Part shown: piece after piece, positions 25,216 to 32,834 of the stretch
Layout of the letters: the number at the start of each line of letters is the position of its first letter
Position numbering within the stretch: position 1 is the stretch's first letter
Notes under the pieces: model-generated
The model's input: the letters and a program-made list of their open reading frames with translations, nothing else
Told to the model about the DNA's origin: nothing
Database searches by the model: none
NCBI RefSeq assembly: GCF_025264685.1
Contig: NZ_CP073721.1
Location: 1,045,001-1,109,000 of the forward strand
Direction: 5' to 3'
DNA: 64,000 nucleotides
Source: Dactylosporangium roseum
GTDB lineage: Bacteria > Actinomycetota > Actinomycetes > Mycobacteriales > Micromonosporaceae
Made by a program: the position numbers and the translations under genes

Positions 25216-25640
25216 CCCGGCGGCGACGGGAACATCGCGCCGGGAGATCCACTCGCACCGCATCGGCCGCGCTGCTCACCATGCGGTGCTGGATCAATCC
25301 GGTCTCCGAGCCCGACGTCAAGTTCACGCGTTGCGCTAGTGATCGCTACGCGGGCCAACCGTTGACGCCGCACGCGGGTGACCCGGAAGTTGCGCTTCCG
25401 CGGCTTGGGCGTAGCCAGGACGCCCTGACACGTGGCTTGCCGAACCGCTACCGTTGAGCCGGCCGGCGCCCGTCGCAGCAGCTCGAGCTGCACCTCGTGC
25501 AACGGGGTGAGTCGTGTGAGACGGGTCAAGGTGTGCTCATAAAGGCAACGCCCCCAGGGGCGTTTTTCGTGCCAGATGGTCGGGCAGCGTTCCTAGTTGT
25601 TGCTCGTGCTCGCTTCCCGGACGGGAGGTAGCATCACCGC
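25216..25640. other. degenerate element junction with truncated att-like site
   Basis: No gene is supported in these 425 bases. Bases 25506-25542 (starting GGTGAGTCGTGTGAG, ending GCTCATAA) match 26333-26369, the left flank of the second tRNA-fMet repeat, at about 31 of 37 positions. The match stops right after GCTCATAA, where the remaining tRNA repeat is missing. A terminator follows directly. Confidence 0.6.
25547..25567 (+). terminator. intrinsic terminator after truncated att-like site
   Basis: AACGCCCC (25547-25554) pairs with GGGGCGTT (25557-25564) and runs into TTTTT (25563-25567), a textbook rho-independent terminator. It sits in the same relative place as the terminators after the two complete tRNA repeats. 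Confidence 0.8.
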
Positions 25641-26198
25641 ATGAGCGCGGAGGCTGTTGGCAGGCACATGCCGGCCATCATCACGCTCGATGATCTGGCC
25701 GCCATGATCTCCGCCGACACGCACGGGCGTCGGTATGAGACCAGTCCCGAGGGAGTCCTCTCCGTCGTGCCGCCTCCGGACAGCGAGCATGCCGTCATCG
25801 CCACTCGTCTGATGGCCTGGTTGATCGCGGCGGGTTGGCCGCTCGATCAGGTCATGCAGGTCGTGGGCGTCCGCATTCCTGGTCCTGACGGGGACGGGGG
25901 GCGCATCCCGGACCTCACCGTCTGGTCGCGGCCGCAACCACGAGCCGTCTGGCTGGCGGTCGCCGATCTCGTACTCGTCATCGAGATCGTGTCGCGGGGC
26001 TCTGAGGCGATCGATCAGGGCGCCAAGGTGTCGGAGTATGCGATGGCAGGGATTCCGCAGTACTGGACGGTTGCGCGGGACTCGGCGCAGACGGTGACTC
26101 TGCACCGGCTCGGTGCGGACGGCGTCTATGAGGTGACGGCGAAGATGCCGCTGGCCTGGTTGCTCCAGACCGTCCCGGCCGACCACATCAGCGGCTGA
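25641..26198 (+). CDS. Uma2 family putative endonuclease
   Basis: A 185-residue Uma2/DUF820 protein with a PD-(D/E)XK nuclease-like core. Key segments: RYETSPEGVLSVVPPPDSEHAVIATRLMAWL, then IPDLTVWSR (catalytic Asp), LVLVIEIVSRGSEAIDQGAKVSEYAMAGIPQYW (Glu, Lys and the family-typical EYA..GIP.YW). Members are abundant in cyanobacteria and actinobacteria, often on mobile DNA, and their function is unproven. It begins with ATG at 25641 downstream of a terminator, so it has its own promoter. It lies inside the tRNA-fMet-bounded segment and is the only recognisable cargo gene. Confidence 0.9.
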   Translation: MSAEAVGRHMPAIITLDDLAAMISADTHGRRYETSPEGVLSVVPPPDSEHAVIATRLMAWLIAAGWPLDQVMQVVGVRIPGPDGDGGRIPDLTVWSRPQPRAVWLAVADLVLVIEIVSRGSEAIDQGAKVSEYAMAGIPQYWTVARDSAQTVTLHRLGADGVYEVTAKMPLAWLLQTVPADHISG

Positions 26199-26361
26199 TC
26201 GTGCCGCTGCGGCGTTGCGCCGGACTGTAGCCAGATGTGTAGCCAAGACGCTGCGGGACGTGGGGCGACGGACCGGGACGCCTGAGACGGTCGACGGCCG
26301 TTCCGGCAGATGGAGCGGCACCTGATGTGACGGGTGAGTCGTGTGAGGCGGCTCAACGACT

Positions 26362-26408
26362 GCTCATAACCCAGAGGTCGCAGGTTCAAATCCTGTCCCC
26401 GCTACAAA
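26362..26408 (+). repeat. 47-bp direct repeat, copy 2 (partial tRNA-fMet, attR)
   Basis: Exact copy of 24440-24486. The 5' half of a tRNA is missing and the flank cannot form an acceptor or D stem, so this is not a functional tRNA but the far attachment site of an inserted element. Confidence 0.9.
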
Positions 26409-26411
26409 CCT

Positions 26412-26443
26412 GAGAGGCCCCTGCTTCGCGGCGGGGGCCTCTC
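26412..26443 (+). terminator. terminator after partial tRNA copy
   Basis: GAGAGGCCCC (26412-26421) pairs with GGGGCCTCTC (26434-26443), four bases after the repeat. It corresponds in position to the tRNA-fMet terminator at 24489. Confidence 0.75.
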
Positions 26444-26627
26444 GCCATTTGGTTTGTAGTATTCCTCGCGCTCGCTTCGCTCGCTCCCCTGTGGGGGAGC
26501 TTCGCTCCACCCACACCCCTCAACGGCCGCGGCGCTTGGCCGGGCAAGACCGATCATTCGGGCGCGAGGGTCGGAGGTGTGCGGTCGGCGCGCGTTGCGG
26601 CGATCCGTTGCCGGGTCGCTGAGATCT

Positions 26628-26703
26628 CATGATCATGGGAAAGATGTGGCTGCCCCGATAGCCGGATCTTTCCCATGATCATGGAGTCATGGAGTCATGG
26701 AGT
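26628..26703. repeat. 18-bp palindrome plus 8-bp tandem repeat
   Basis: CATGATCATGGGAAAGAT (26628-26645) is repeated inverted at 26666-26683; inside the 20-base loop GGCT/AGCC can also pair. Right after, CATGGAGT occurs three times in tandem (26680-26703). The arm is AT-rich for this genome and looks like a dispersed intergenic repeat rather than a terminator. Confidence 0.75.
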
Positions 26704-26743
26704 TGCCCGGGCGCCCGCTGACCGAGCAATGACTCGGGATTGG

Positions 26744-27589
26744 TTATCCGAGATCGGCGCAGCTCGACTCGTGGGGGAGCAGCGGACGGAACGAGACGCT
26801 CCACGAGGAGCCGCCCGCGGTCCACGGGGTGCGGGCGTTCGCCGATTTCGCCGCCGCCAGGATCTCGGTCACCTGGGCGCCGGTGGCGGTCACGCAGCGC
26901 ACGTCGGGGTGGTCACCGACCGGGTCGCCGGGCAGTGCGGGGCCCGGCCAGGCCACCGCCGGCGGGTCCTTGAGCATCGGGTCGTCCGTCGGCTGCCACG
27001 GCACGGCGACCACGGTCAGCGCCGTGGGCACGTAGGCCGCCGGCCGGTCGATCGCGCTCGCACCCAGCGTCTTCGGCAGGTCGGTCAGGTCCTCCACCAG
27101 GCGCTGCAACTGCTCGCGGGCGGCCCGCTGCGGCTCGCTCAGCTCCTCGGTGGAGCCGATGCCCAGCGCCGGTGCCGAGGTTCGCTGCAGCCCGGCGGCG
27201 GTGCGGACCGTGATCTGCGTGGTGGGCGCGTCGGCCACATTGGGCATGCCGAGGTCGCGGTCCATGCCCACGCCGGCGTCGACCGCCAGCTTGGTCAGCT
27301 TCGCAACGTCGGCCTGGCTGATGTGCTGGACCTGCACGTTCGGCAGGGCGGGGCCGGGATAGATCGCCGGCACGGGGCCGGTGGTGATCACGCGCCCGTC
27401 ACCGAAAACGCTCACGGTCGGCAGCTCGGTCACCGCGACGGCGACGGGCACGAACCCGCCGCCGACGCTCACCTGCAGCACCACCTCGCCGGGCGCGAAC
27501 GAGGCGGCCGGCTCTGACGGGGAGGACCCGTCCGCGCAGCCGCCGGCGGCGAGGAGGGCGGCGGCGATCAACAGGCGCAGCGACTTCAT
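26744..27589 (-). CDS. putative lipoprotein, unknown
   Basis: A 281-residue exported lipoprotein. The N terminus MKSLRLLIAAALLAAGGC has a charged start, a hydrophobic core and lipobox LAAGGC with Cys18 as the lipidated residue. The mature part is beta-rich and resembles uncharacterised actinobacterial lipoproteins that end with a conserved Cys and a WSVSFRPLLPHESSCADLG-like tail. No enzyme motif. It is divergent from dps across 77 bases. Function unknown; export and anchoring are well supported. Confidence 0.8.
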   Translation of the reverse strand: MKSLRLLIAAALLAAGGCADGSSPSEPAASFAPGEVVLQVSVGGGFVPVAVAVTELPTVSVFGDGRVITTGPVPAIYPGPALPNVQVQHISQADVAKLTKLAVDAGVGMDRDLGMPNVADAPTTQITVRTAAGLQRTSAPALGIGSTEELSEPQRAAREQLQRLVEDLTDLPKTLGASAIDRPAAYVPTALTVVAVPWQPTDDPMLKDPPAVAWPGPALPGDPVGDHPDVRCVTATGAQVTEILAAAKSANARTPWTAGGSSWSVSFRPLLPHESSCADLG

Positions 27590-27666
27590 GCCCGGTCTGA
27601 CGCGGTGACGCCGAAGTCGGTTCCCGCACAGGGTTGAATCGGCGAAGAGCGGGAAGTGCCGCCTCC

Positions 27667-28302
27667 ATGCCAGCCAACAAGAAGAAAGCCACCGGGCCGG
27701 TGGCCGACGAGAGCCAGCCGTGGCTGCACCAGCGCGGCCACGAGATCCAGCGCTTCGGAACGGTGCGGCAGTTTCCGATCGCGCTCTCCATGGACGCTCG
27801 GGCCTATTCTTGCGAGCGACTCAACCAGGTGCTCGCCGACAGCCAGATCTTGTACTCGCTGTACAAGAAGCACCACTGGCTCATGCGCGGGCCGACCTTC
27901 TACCAGTTGCACCTGCTGCTCGACAAGCACGCCGGTGAGCAGTTGGAACTCATCGACAAGCTGGCCGAGCGGGTGCAGACGTTGGGCGGCATCGCGGTGG
28001 GCGACCCCCGTCACGTCGTCGAGCTGACCCGCGTGCCGCGGCCGCCCGACGGGGCCGAGGAGGTGCCGGCGATGCTGTCCCGGCTGCTGGAGGCCCATGA
28101 GATCGTACTGACGGAGGCGCACGACGCCGCCGTGCGCGTGGCCGAGATGGGGGACGACGGCTCGAACGACCTGCTGGTCTCCGACATCATTCGCACCGGC
28201 GAACTGGAGGCGTGGTTCCTCGCGGAGCATCTGGTCGACACGCCGCTGGTGCACACCGTGGACGAAGTGAGAGCCGTGGCCGGGGCCGGCGCCAAGCGTT
28301 GA
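27667..28302 (+). CDS. Dps-like ferritin (DNA-protecting/iron-storage)
   Basis: A 211-residue Dps-family protein that should oxidise and store iron and protect DNA under stress. The four-helix core begins near residue 45 (LNQVLADSQILYSLYKKHHWLMRGPTFYQLHLLLDKHAGEQLELIDKLAER): H-H-W, the F-x-x-LH segment and the D/E ferroxidase residues are in place. The N-terminal tail MPANKKKATG is lysine-rich, as in Dps proteins that bind DNA. ATG 27667 starts that tail; an upstream ATG at 27634 was rejected because it has no lysine tail extension or ribosome site. Length exceeds the usual ~160-190 because of the terminal extensions. Confidence 0.88.
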   Translation: MPANKKKATGPVADESQPWLHQRGHEIQRFGTVRQFPIALSMDARAYSCERLNQVLADSQILYSLYKKHHWLMRGPTFYQLHLLLDKHAGEQLELIDKLAERVQTLGGIAVGDPRHVVELTRVPRPPDGAEEVPAMLSRLLEAHEIVLTEAHDAAVRVAEMGDDGSNDLLVSDIIRTGELEAWFLAEHLVDTPLVHTVDEVRAVAGAGAKR

Positions 28303-28324
28303 TGAGAGGCGCTACCGTGTCGGC

Positions 28325-30826
28325 GTGACGAGGCACAACGAGTCGCAGTTGGGCGTCGACCTGGGCACCACGCACACGGTCGCCGCGCTGACCGCCGCCG
28401 ACGGTCGCAGCCAGCCGCTGCTGTTCGACGCCAGCTTCCTGCTGCCATCGTCGATCTATGCGGAGGTCGACGGGCACCTGCTCGTCGGCAAGGACGCCGA
28501 GCGCAGCGCCCGGCTCGATCCCAGCCGGTTCGAACCCAACCCGAAGCGCCGTGTCGACGACGGCACAGTGCTGCTCGGCTCACGTGAGTACGCGGTCTCC
28601 GGCCTGCTCGCGGCCCTGCTGCGGCGCACCGCCGACGAGGCGTCCCGGGTCCTGGGCATCATGCCCGTGCGCTCCGTGCTGACCTACCCGGCGAACTGGG
28701 CGACACACCGCCGCTCGGTGCTCGCCGACGCTGCGGCCCGGGCCGGCATGCCGGCGCCGATCCTGGTGCCCGAGCCGATCGCGGCGGCCGCCTACTTCAC
28801 CTCCGTCCTCGGGCGCGACATCGCCCCGGGCGGCGTGCTCGTCGTGTACGACTTCGGCGGCGGCACCTTCGACACGACGGTGCTGCGCCGCCGCCCCGAC
28901 GGCGGCTGGGACGTGCTGGCCAGTGACGGCCTGCCCGACGTCGGCGGCATCGACCTCGACGCGGCGATCGTCAACCATCTCGGCCGGTCGCTGACGTCGA
29001 GGTCGAGCGCCGCGGGCGTCGACCGGCCCGGGGAAGCGCTGTCGGACGGCGACCGCTGGCGGCAGCTCGTCGAGCCGGGCGACGAGGCGGCCCGGCGCCG
29101 GAGCCTGCTGCTGCGCGAGGACGTGCGCCAGGCCAAGGAACAGCTCTCGCGCACCTCGTCGGCGGGCATCCACGTGCCGCTGTTCGACATCGACGTCCAC
29201 CTCACGCGGTCGGAGTTCGAGCAGCTCGCCCGGTCGTACCTGGAGCGGACCGTCGACCTCACCGTGAGCACCCTCCAGCGGGCCGGCGTGCGGCCGGACC
29301 AGATCGGCGGGCTGTTCCTGGTCGGCGGTTCCAGCCGGATCCCGCTGGTCAGCACGCTGCTGCACCAGCGGCTCGGGGTGGCGCCGACCCTGATCGAGCA
29401 GCCCGAGCTGGTGGTCGCGCTCGGCAGCGTGCTGGCCGCCATGCCGAGCCGGCCTGGCGCGTTCCCCGCGGGTCCGCCCGCCGGGCCGCGCCCGCCGGTG
29501 ATCGCCGGCCCGCCCGGTGCGATGCCAGGGGGTGTACCTCCGGTCGCGCCGATCTCCGGGCCGGGCATGGGCCCCGTGCCCGTCTCCGGCCCCGGCGGCC
29601 CGGGGGTCGGCCCGGTGGCCCCGGTCTCGATGCCGGCCCCGGGTGTGTCGCCGGTGTCGCCGGTGTCGCCGGCCGCCGGTCCGATGGGGGCGCCGCCACC
29701 CGTGTCCGGGACGGGGCTGATGGCGTCTCCGGTCGCCGCGTCGTCCTCGCCTTCGGCGTGGGGCAGCTCGGCACCACCGGGACCGGGCCCCAACCAGACC
29801 GCCATGTTCGGTGCCCCGGGTGCGCCCGGCCTCCCGCGGCAACAACGCCCCGGTGGCGGCTCCGGTGGCAAGCTCGCCCTGCTCGTCGGCATCGTCGCGG
29901 TCTGCGTGCTGCTCCTCGGCGTCGGCGGCGTCGCCGCCTGGAACGCCGTCAGCGACAACTCGCCGAACACCCGGCGAACCGGCGGCGCCAACCGGGAGGC
30001 CGGCACGGGCGGCGGCACCCAGGCCGGCGCCGCCAGCACCAAGGACGCCAAGCCCGGCGCGGCGCAGCAGACCGTCGACGTCGGCAAGACGGTCTGGTAC
30101 GGGCAGTACAAGGTCAGCTTCGGCAAGCTGACCTACGACTTCGAGGCCGAGGACCACAAGCTCTTCACCGAGGTACGGGTGGAGAACCTCGGTGAGAAGG
30201 ACCAGACGCCCTACATCAGCATGATCTTCAACGTCGGCGGCCAGCAGTTCACCGGCTCGTTCCGGGAGAACACGACCGTCGCGGCCGGTCAGAAGAGCGA
30301 CTACCACGTCGACTTCCCGATCTACGACCAGCTCAAGGGCAGCATCGCGAGCGGCGAGTTCATCATCGGCGACGGTGACGAGGCGCAGGCGAAGATCCCG
30401 CTGGCCGGGGGTGAGGTCGTCGCGTACGAGCCGGTCAACGTCCTCAAGGACAAGAAGGTCAGCGTCCACGACCTGACCGTCACCTTCACCACCTGCGACC
30501 TGCGCGGCGGGTTCTTCGACTACAACGGGCAGGCGAAGAAGGGCTACCGCGCGCTGACGTGCAAGGTCGACATCCAGTACGCCGGCAACAGCAGTCACTA
30601 CGTCGGCGGCGACAACTTCCGCCTGGGCCAGCCGGACGGGACCGAGGTGGGGCCCACGGTCGCGCCGAACGAGGCGCTCTACAACACCAAGGTCGCGCCC
30701 GCCACCGACCTGGGCTTCCAGGTGAAGGCGGACGCGCCCGGCACGTACAAGTTGCGCCTCGTCGACGTGCACGACAAGACACGGACCGCGGCCGACGTGG
30801 CCGAGGTCGACGTCGTCCTCAAGTGA
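28325..30826 (+). CDS. membrane-anchored Hsp70-like protein with extracytoplasmic domain
   Basis: An 833-residue fusion. Residues ~8-375 form an Hsp70/actin-type ATPase: GVDLGTTHTVAAL (phosphate 1), VVYDFGGGTFDTTVL (phosphate 2) and GLFLVGGSSRIPLV (adenosine). The substrate-binding domain of DnaK is replaced by a ~140-residue Pro/Gly-rich linker (repeats of PVSP and GPM), one transmembrane helix at about 518-542 (LALLVGIVAVCVLLLGVGGV) and a ~280-residue exported beta-rich part with repeats of Ig-like character, loosely like DUF4352. The ATPase would be cytoplasmic and the C-terminal part outside. GTG 28325 gives MTRHNESQLGVDLGTTHT. No J-protein or nucleotide exchange factor is nearby. A signalling role across the membrane is inference. 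Confidence 0.88.
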   Translation: MTRHNESQLGVDLGTTHTVAALTAADGRSQPLLFDASFLLPSSIYAEVDGHLLVGKDAERSARLDPSRFEPNPKRRVDDGTVLLGSREYAVSGLLAALLRRTADEASRVLGIMPVRSVLTYPANWATHRRSVLADAAARAGMPAPILVPEPIAAAAYFTSVLGRDIAPGGVLVVYDFGGGTFDTTVLRRRPDGGWDVLASDGLPDVGGIDLDAAIVNHLGRSLTSRSSAAGVDRPGEALSDGDRWRQLVEPGDEAARRRSLLLREDVRQAKEQLSRTSSAGIHVPLFDIDVHLTRSEFEQLARSYLERTVDLTVSTLQRAGVRPDQIGGLFLVGGSSRIPLVSTLLHQRLGVAPTLIEQPELVVALGSVLAAMPSRPGAFPAGPPAGPRPPVIAGPPGAMPGGVPPVAPISGPGMGPVPVSGPGGPGVGPVAPVSMPAPGVSPVSPVSPAAGPMGAPPPVSGTGLMASPVAASSSPSAWGSSAPPGPGPNQTAMFGAPGAPGLPRQQRPGGGSGGKLALLVGIVAVCVLLLGVGGVAAWNAVSDNSPNTRRTGGANREAGTGGGTQAGAASTKDAKPGAAQQTVDVGKTVWYGQYKVSFGKLTYDFEAEDHKLFTEVRVENLGEKDQTPYISMIFNVGGQQFTGSFRENTTVAAGQKSDYHVDFPIYDQLKGSIASGEFIIGDGDEAQAKIPLAGGEVVAYEPVNVLKDKKVSVHDLTVTFTTCDLRGGFFDYNGQAKKGYRALTCKVDIQYAGNSSHYVGGDNFRLGQPDGTEVGPTVAPNEALYNTKVAPATDLGFQVKADAPGTYKLRLVDVHDKTRTAADVAEVDVVLK

Positions 30827-31558
30827 TCAGCGCGCGCCGCCGTTGACGTAGAGGGTCTGCCCGGAGACGTACGAGGCCTCGTCGCTCGCCAGGAACGCGA
30901 TGACGGCCGCGACCTCTTCGGGCTGTCCGACCCGCCGCAGCGGCGTGCGCTCGGCGATCTGCGCCTGGTGCTCCTCAGGTGTGCTGCCGACGCGCTCGGC
31001 CGTGGCCGCGGTCATCGGCGTCGCGATGTAGCCGGGCGCGACGGCGTTGACGGTGATGTTGTACGGGCCCAGCTCGATCGCGAGCGTCGCGGTGAACCCC
31101 TGCACGCCCGCCTTCGCGGCCGCGTAGTTCGCCTGGCCCCGGGCGCCGAGCGCGGAGCGGCTGCTGAGGTTGACGATCCGGCCGTACCGCGCCGGGACCA
31201 TCACCTTCTGCGCCGCTTGGCAGCAGAGGAACATGCTGGTCAGGTTGGTGGTGAGGACCGCGTTCCACTCGTCGAACGGCATCTTGAACAGCAGGTTGTC
31301 GCGGGTGATGCCGGCGTTGTTGACGAGGACGTCGATCCGGCCGATCCGCTCGAACACGGCGTCGACCTGCTCCTTGTCGGTCACGTCGCAGCCGTGGCCG
31401 GCCGCGCCGGGGATCTCGCCGGCCACCTTCTGTGCCCGGCTCTCGTCGAGGTCGAGCACGACCACCGTGGCGCCCTGCTCGCCGAGCAGCCGGGCGGTCG
31501 CCGCGCCGATGCCCTGCGCGCCGCCGGTGACGACGGCTGTCCTGCCTGCGAATCGCAC
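30827..31558 (-). CDS. SDR oxidoreductase, FabG-like (3-oxoacyl reductase type)
   Basis: A 243-residue short-chain dehydrogenase. TGGAQGIG is the cofactor loop, NNAG follows strand 4, and the catalytic set is Ser in LSSRSALG, Tyr and Lys in YAAAKAG. The Asp after strand 2 (LDLDES) suggests NAD(H) preference. It lies directly behind a thiolase gene in the same direction with the stop/start regions overlapping, so the pair likely acts on acyl-CoA or acetoacetyl-type substrates. I use GTG 31558 (MRFAGRTAVVTGG), with GGAGAGG eight to nine bases upstream; GTG 31567, overlapping the thiolase stop as GTGA, is equally possible. Confidence 0.9.
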   Translation of the reverse strand: MRFAGRTAVVTGGAQGIGAATARLLGEQGATVVVLDLDESRAQKVAGEIPGAAGHGCDVTDKEQVDAVFERIGRIDVLVNNAGITRDNLLFKMPFDEWNAVLTTNLTSMFLCCQAAQKVMVPARYGRIVNLSSRSALGARGQANYAAAKAGVQGFTATLAIELGPYNITVNAVAPGYIATPMTAATAERVGSTPEEHQAQIAERTPLRRVGQPEEVAAVIAFLASDEASYVSGQTLYVNGGAR

Positions 31559-31563
31559 GTGGC

Positions 31564-32730
31564 TCACCTCTCCACCAGTACCGCTGAACCCTGACCCACA
31601 CCGACACACATCGTCGCCAGCCCTCGCGTGTCCCCGGTCCGCCGCATTCGGTGCAGCAGCGTTGTCAGGATACGGGCGCCGGAGCAGCCCAGCGGGTGCC
31701 CGATCGCGATCGCGCCGCCGTCCGGGTTGACGATCTCGGGGTCGATGCCGAGCTGGTCGACGACGGCGAGCGCCTGCGCCGCGAACGCCTCGTTGAGCTC
31801 CGCCTGCCGCACGTCGCCGAGCTTCCAGCCGGCGCGGTCGAGCACCTTGCGGGTGGCGGGGACCGGCCCGATGCCCATGACGTCGGGGTGCACACCCGCC
31901 GACGCGCCGGCGACGTAGCGGCCGAGGGGCTCCAGGCCGCTCCTGCGCAGTGCGTCCTCGCTCATCAGCACCAGCCCGGCCGCGCCGTCGTTGAGCGGCG
32001 AGGAGTTGCCGGCCGTGACCGTGCCGTCCGTGCGGAAGGCCGGCTTGAGCTTGGCGAGCTTCTCGAGGCTGGTGTCGTGGCGGATGCCCTCGTCGGCGGT
32101 CACCCCGTCGACGACGACGATCTCGTCGGCGAAGTGCCCGCCGTCCCGGGCCGCCGCGGCCTTCTGGTGGCTGCGCAGCGCGAACGCGTCCTGCCGTGCC
32201 CGGTCGACGTGGTAGCGCGCGGCGACCTCCTCGGCGGTCTCGCCCATGCTGAGCAGGCCGTGCAGCTCGTGCATGCGCGGGTTGACCAGCCGCCAGCCGA
32301 GCCGGGTGTCGGCGATGCTCATGCTGTTGGGCAACCCGTCCTCCGGGCGCGGCAGCACGAACGGTGCGCGGCTCATGGACTCCGATCCGCCGGCGATGAC
32401 GATCTCGGCCTCACCCGATGCGACGGTACGGGCGGCGATCGTCACCGCCTCCATGCCGGAGGCGCACAGCCGGTTGACGGTGGCGCCGGGCACGGTCTCG
32501 GGCAGCCCCGCGAGGTGCACCGCCATGCGGGCCACGTTCCGGTTGTCCTCGCCGGCCTGGTTGGCGGCTCCCCAGTAGATCTCGTCGACGGTGGCCGGAT
32601 CGATGGCGGTTCGCTCTACGAGATCCTTGACGACGGCGGCCGCGAGGTCGTCGGGCCGCACGTGTGAGAGAACCCCGCGCAACCTCCCGATCGCCGTCCG
32701 CCGGGCAGCGGCAAAGTACACGGTTCGCAT
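31564..32730 (-). CDS. thiolase (acetyl-CoA acyltransferase)
   Basis: A 388-residue thiolase II family enzyme catalysing CoA-dependent cleavage or condensation of 3-oxoacyl-CoA. Catalytic Cys is in NRLCASGMEAV, with GGSESMS, the NEAFAAQ motif, GHPLGCSGAR (His) and CVGVGQGSAV (second Cys) all intact. The opening TVYFAAARRTAIGRLRGVLS and the WGAANQAGEDNRNVAR segment resemble PcaF-type beta-ketoadipyl-CoA thiolases, but no aromatic catabolism genes lie near, so the substrate is open. The ATG at 32730 is 6 bases from a perfect palindrome that should control it. Forms an operon with the downstream SDR. Confidence 0.93.
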   Translation of the reverse strand: MRTVYFAAARRTAIGRLRGVLSHVRPDDLAAAVVKDLVERTAIDPATVDEIYWGAANQAGEDNRNVARMAVHLAGLPETVPGATVNRLCASGMEAVTIAARTVASGEAEIVIAGGSESMSRAPFVLPRPEDGLPNSMSIADTRLGWRLVNPRMHELHGLLSMGETAEEVAARYHVDRARQDAFALRSHQKAAAARDGGHFADEIVVVDGVTADEGIRHDTSLEKLAKLKPAFRTDGTVTAGNSSPLNDGAAGLVLMSEDALRRSGLEPLGRYVAGASAGVHPDVMGIGPVPATRKVLDRAGWKLGDVRQAELNEAFAAQALAVVDQLGIDPEIVNPDGGAIAIGHPLGCSGARILTTLLHRMRRTGDTRGLATMCVGVGQGSAVLVER

Positions 32731-32736
32731 GCGCCA

Positions 32737-32753
32737 AACTAACACCGTTAGTT
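32737..32753. promoter_or_regulatory. palindromic operator before the thiolase-SDR operon
   Basis: AACTAAC-ACC-GTTAGTT is a perfect 7-3-7 inverted repeat, six bases upstream of the thiolase start codon. Its form is typical of TetR-family operators at acyl-CoA metabolism genes. No regulator gene is adjacent; the repressor must be encoded elsewhere. Confidence 0.7.
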
Positions 32754-32834
32754 GATCATGAGATCGAGCGGCGCGGCGGCGGGTTGCGCCAGAACGCGCG
32801 CCGGCCGGCACGCCTCGGCGGCGACACCTCCGAC

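Larger units (their letters stand above)
26199..26743. other. element right end and intergenic repeats
   Basis: No gene is supported here. The stretch holds a GC-rich segment of unknown origin (26199-26332), the flank shared with 25506-25542, the second 47-bp tRNA repeat, a terminator, a segment homologous to the sequence downstream of the real tRNA (26465-26520 versus 24546-24600, both starting GCGCTCGCTTCGCTC), and a palindromic repeat with an 8-bp tandem repeat. Confidence 0.6.

Noticed and set aside
26126..26389. Minus-strand frame beginning MNLRPLGYE across the second tRNA repeat
   Set aside because: A well-known artefact of reading a tRNA 3' end in antisense; it overlaps the Uma2 gene.
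26362..26408. Second tRNA-fMet gene
   Set aside because: Only the 3' half is present; no acceptor 5' strand or D arm can be formed upstream.
28580..30772. 730-codon minus-strand frame antisense to the Hsp70-like gene
   Set aside because: Same shadow effect; the plus-strand gene has intact ATPase motifs.
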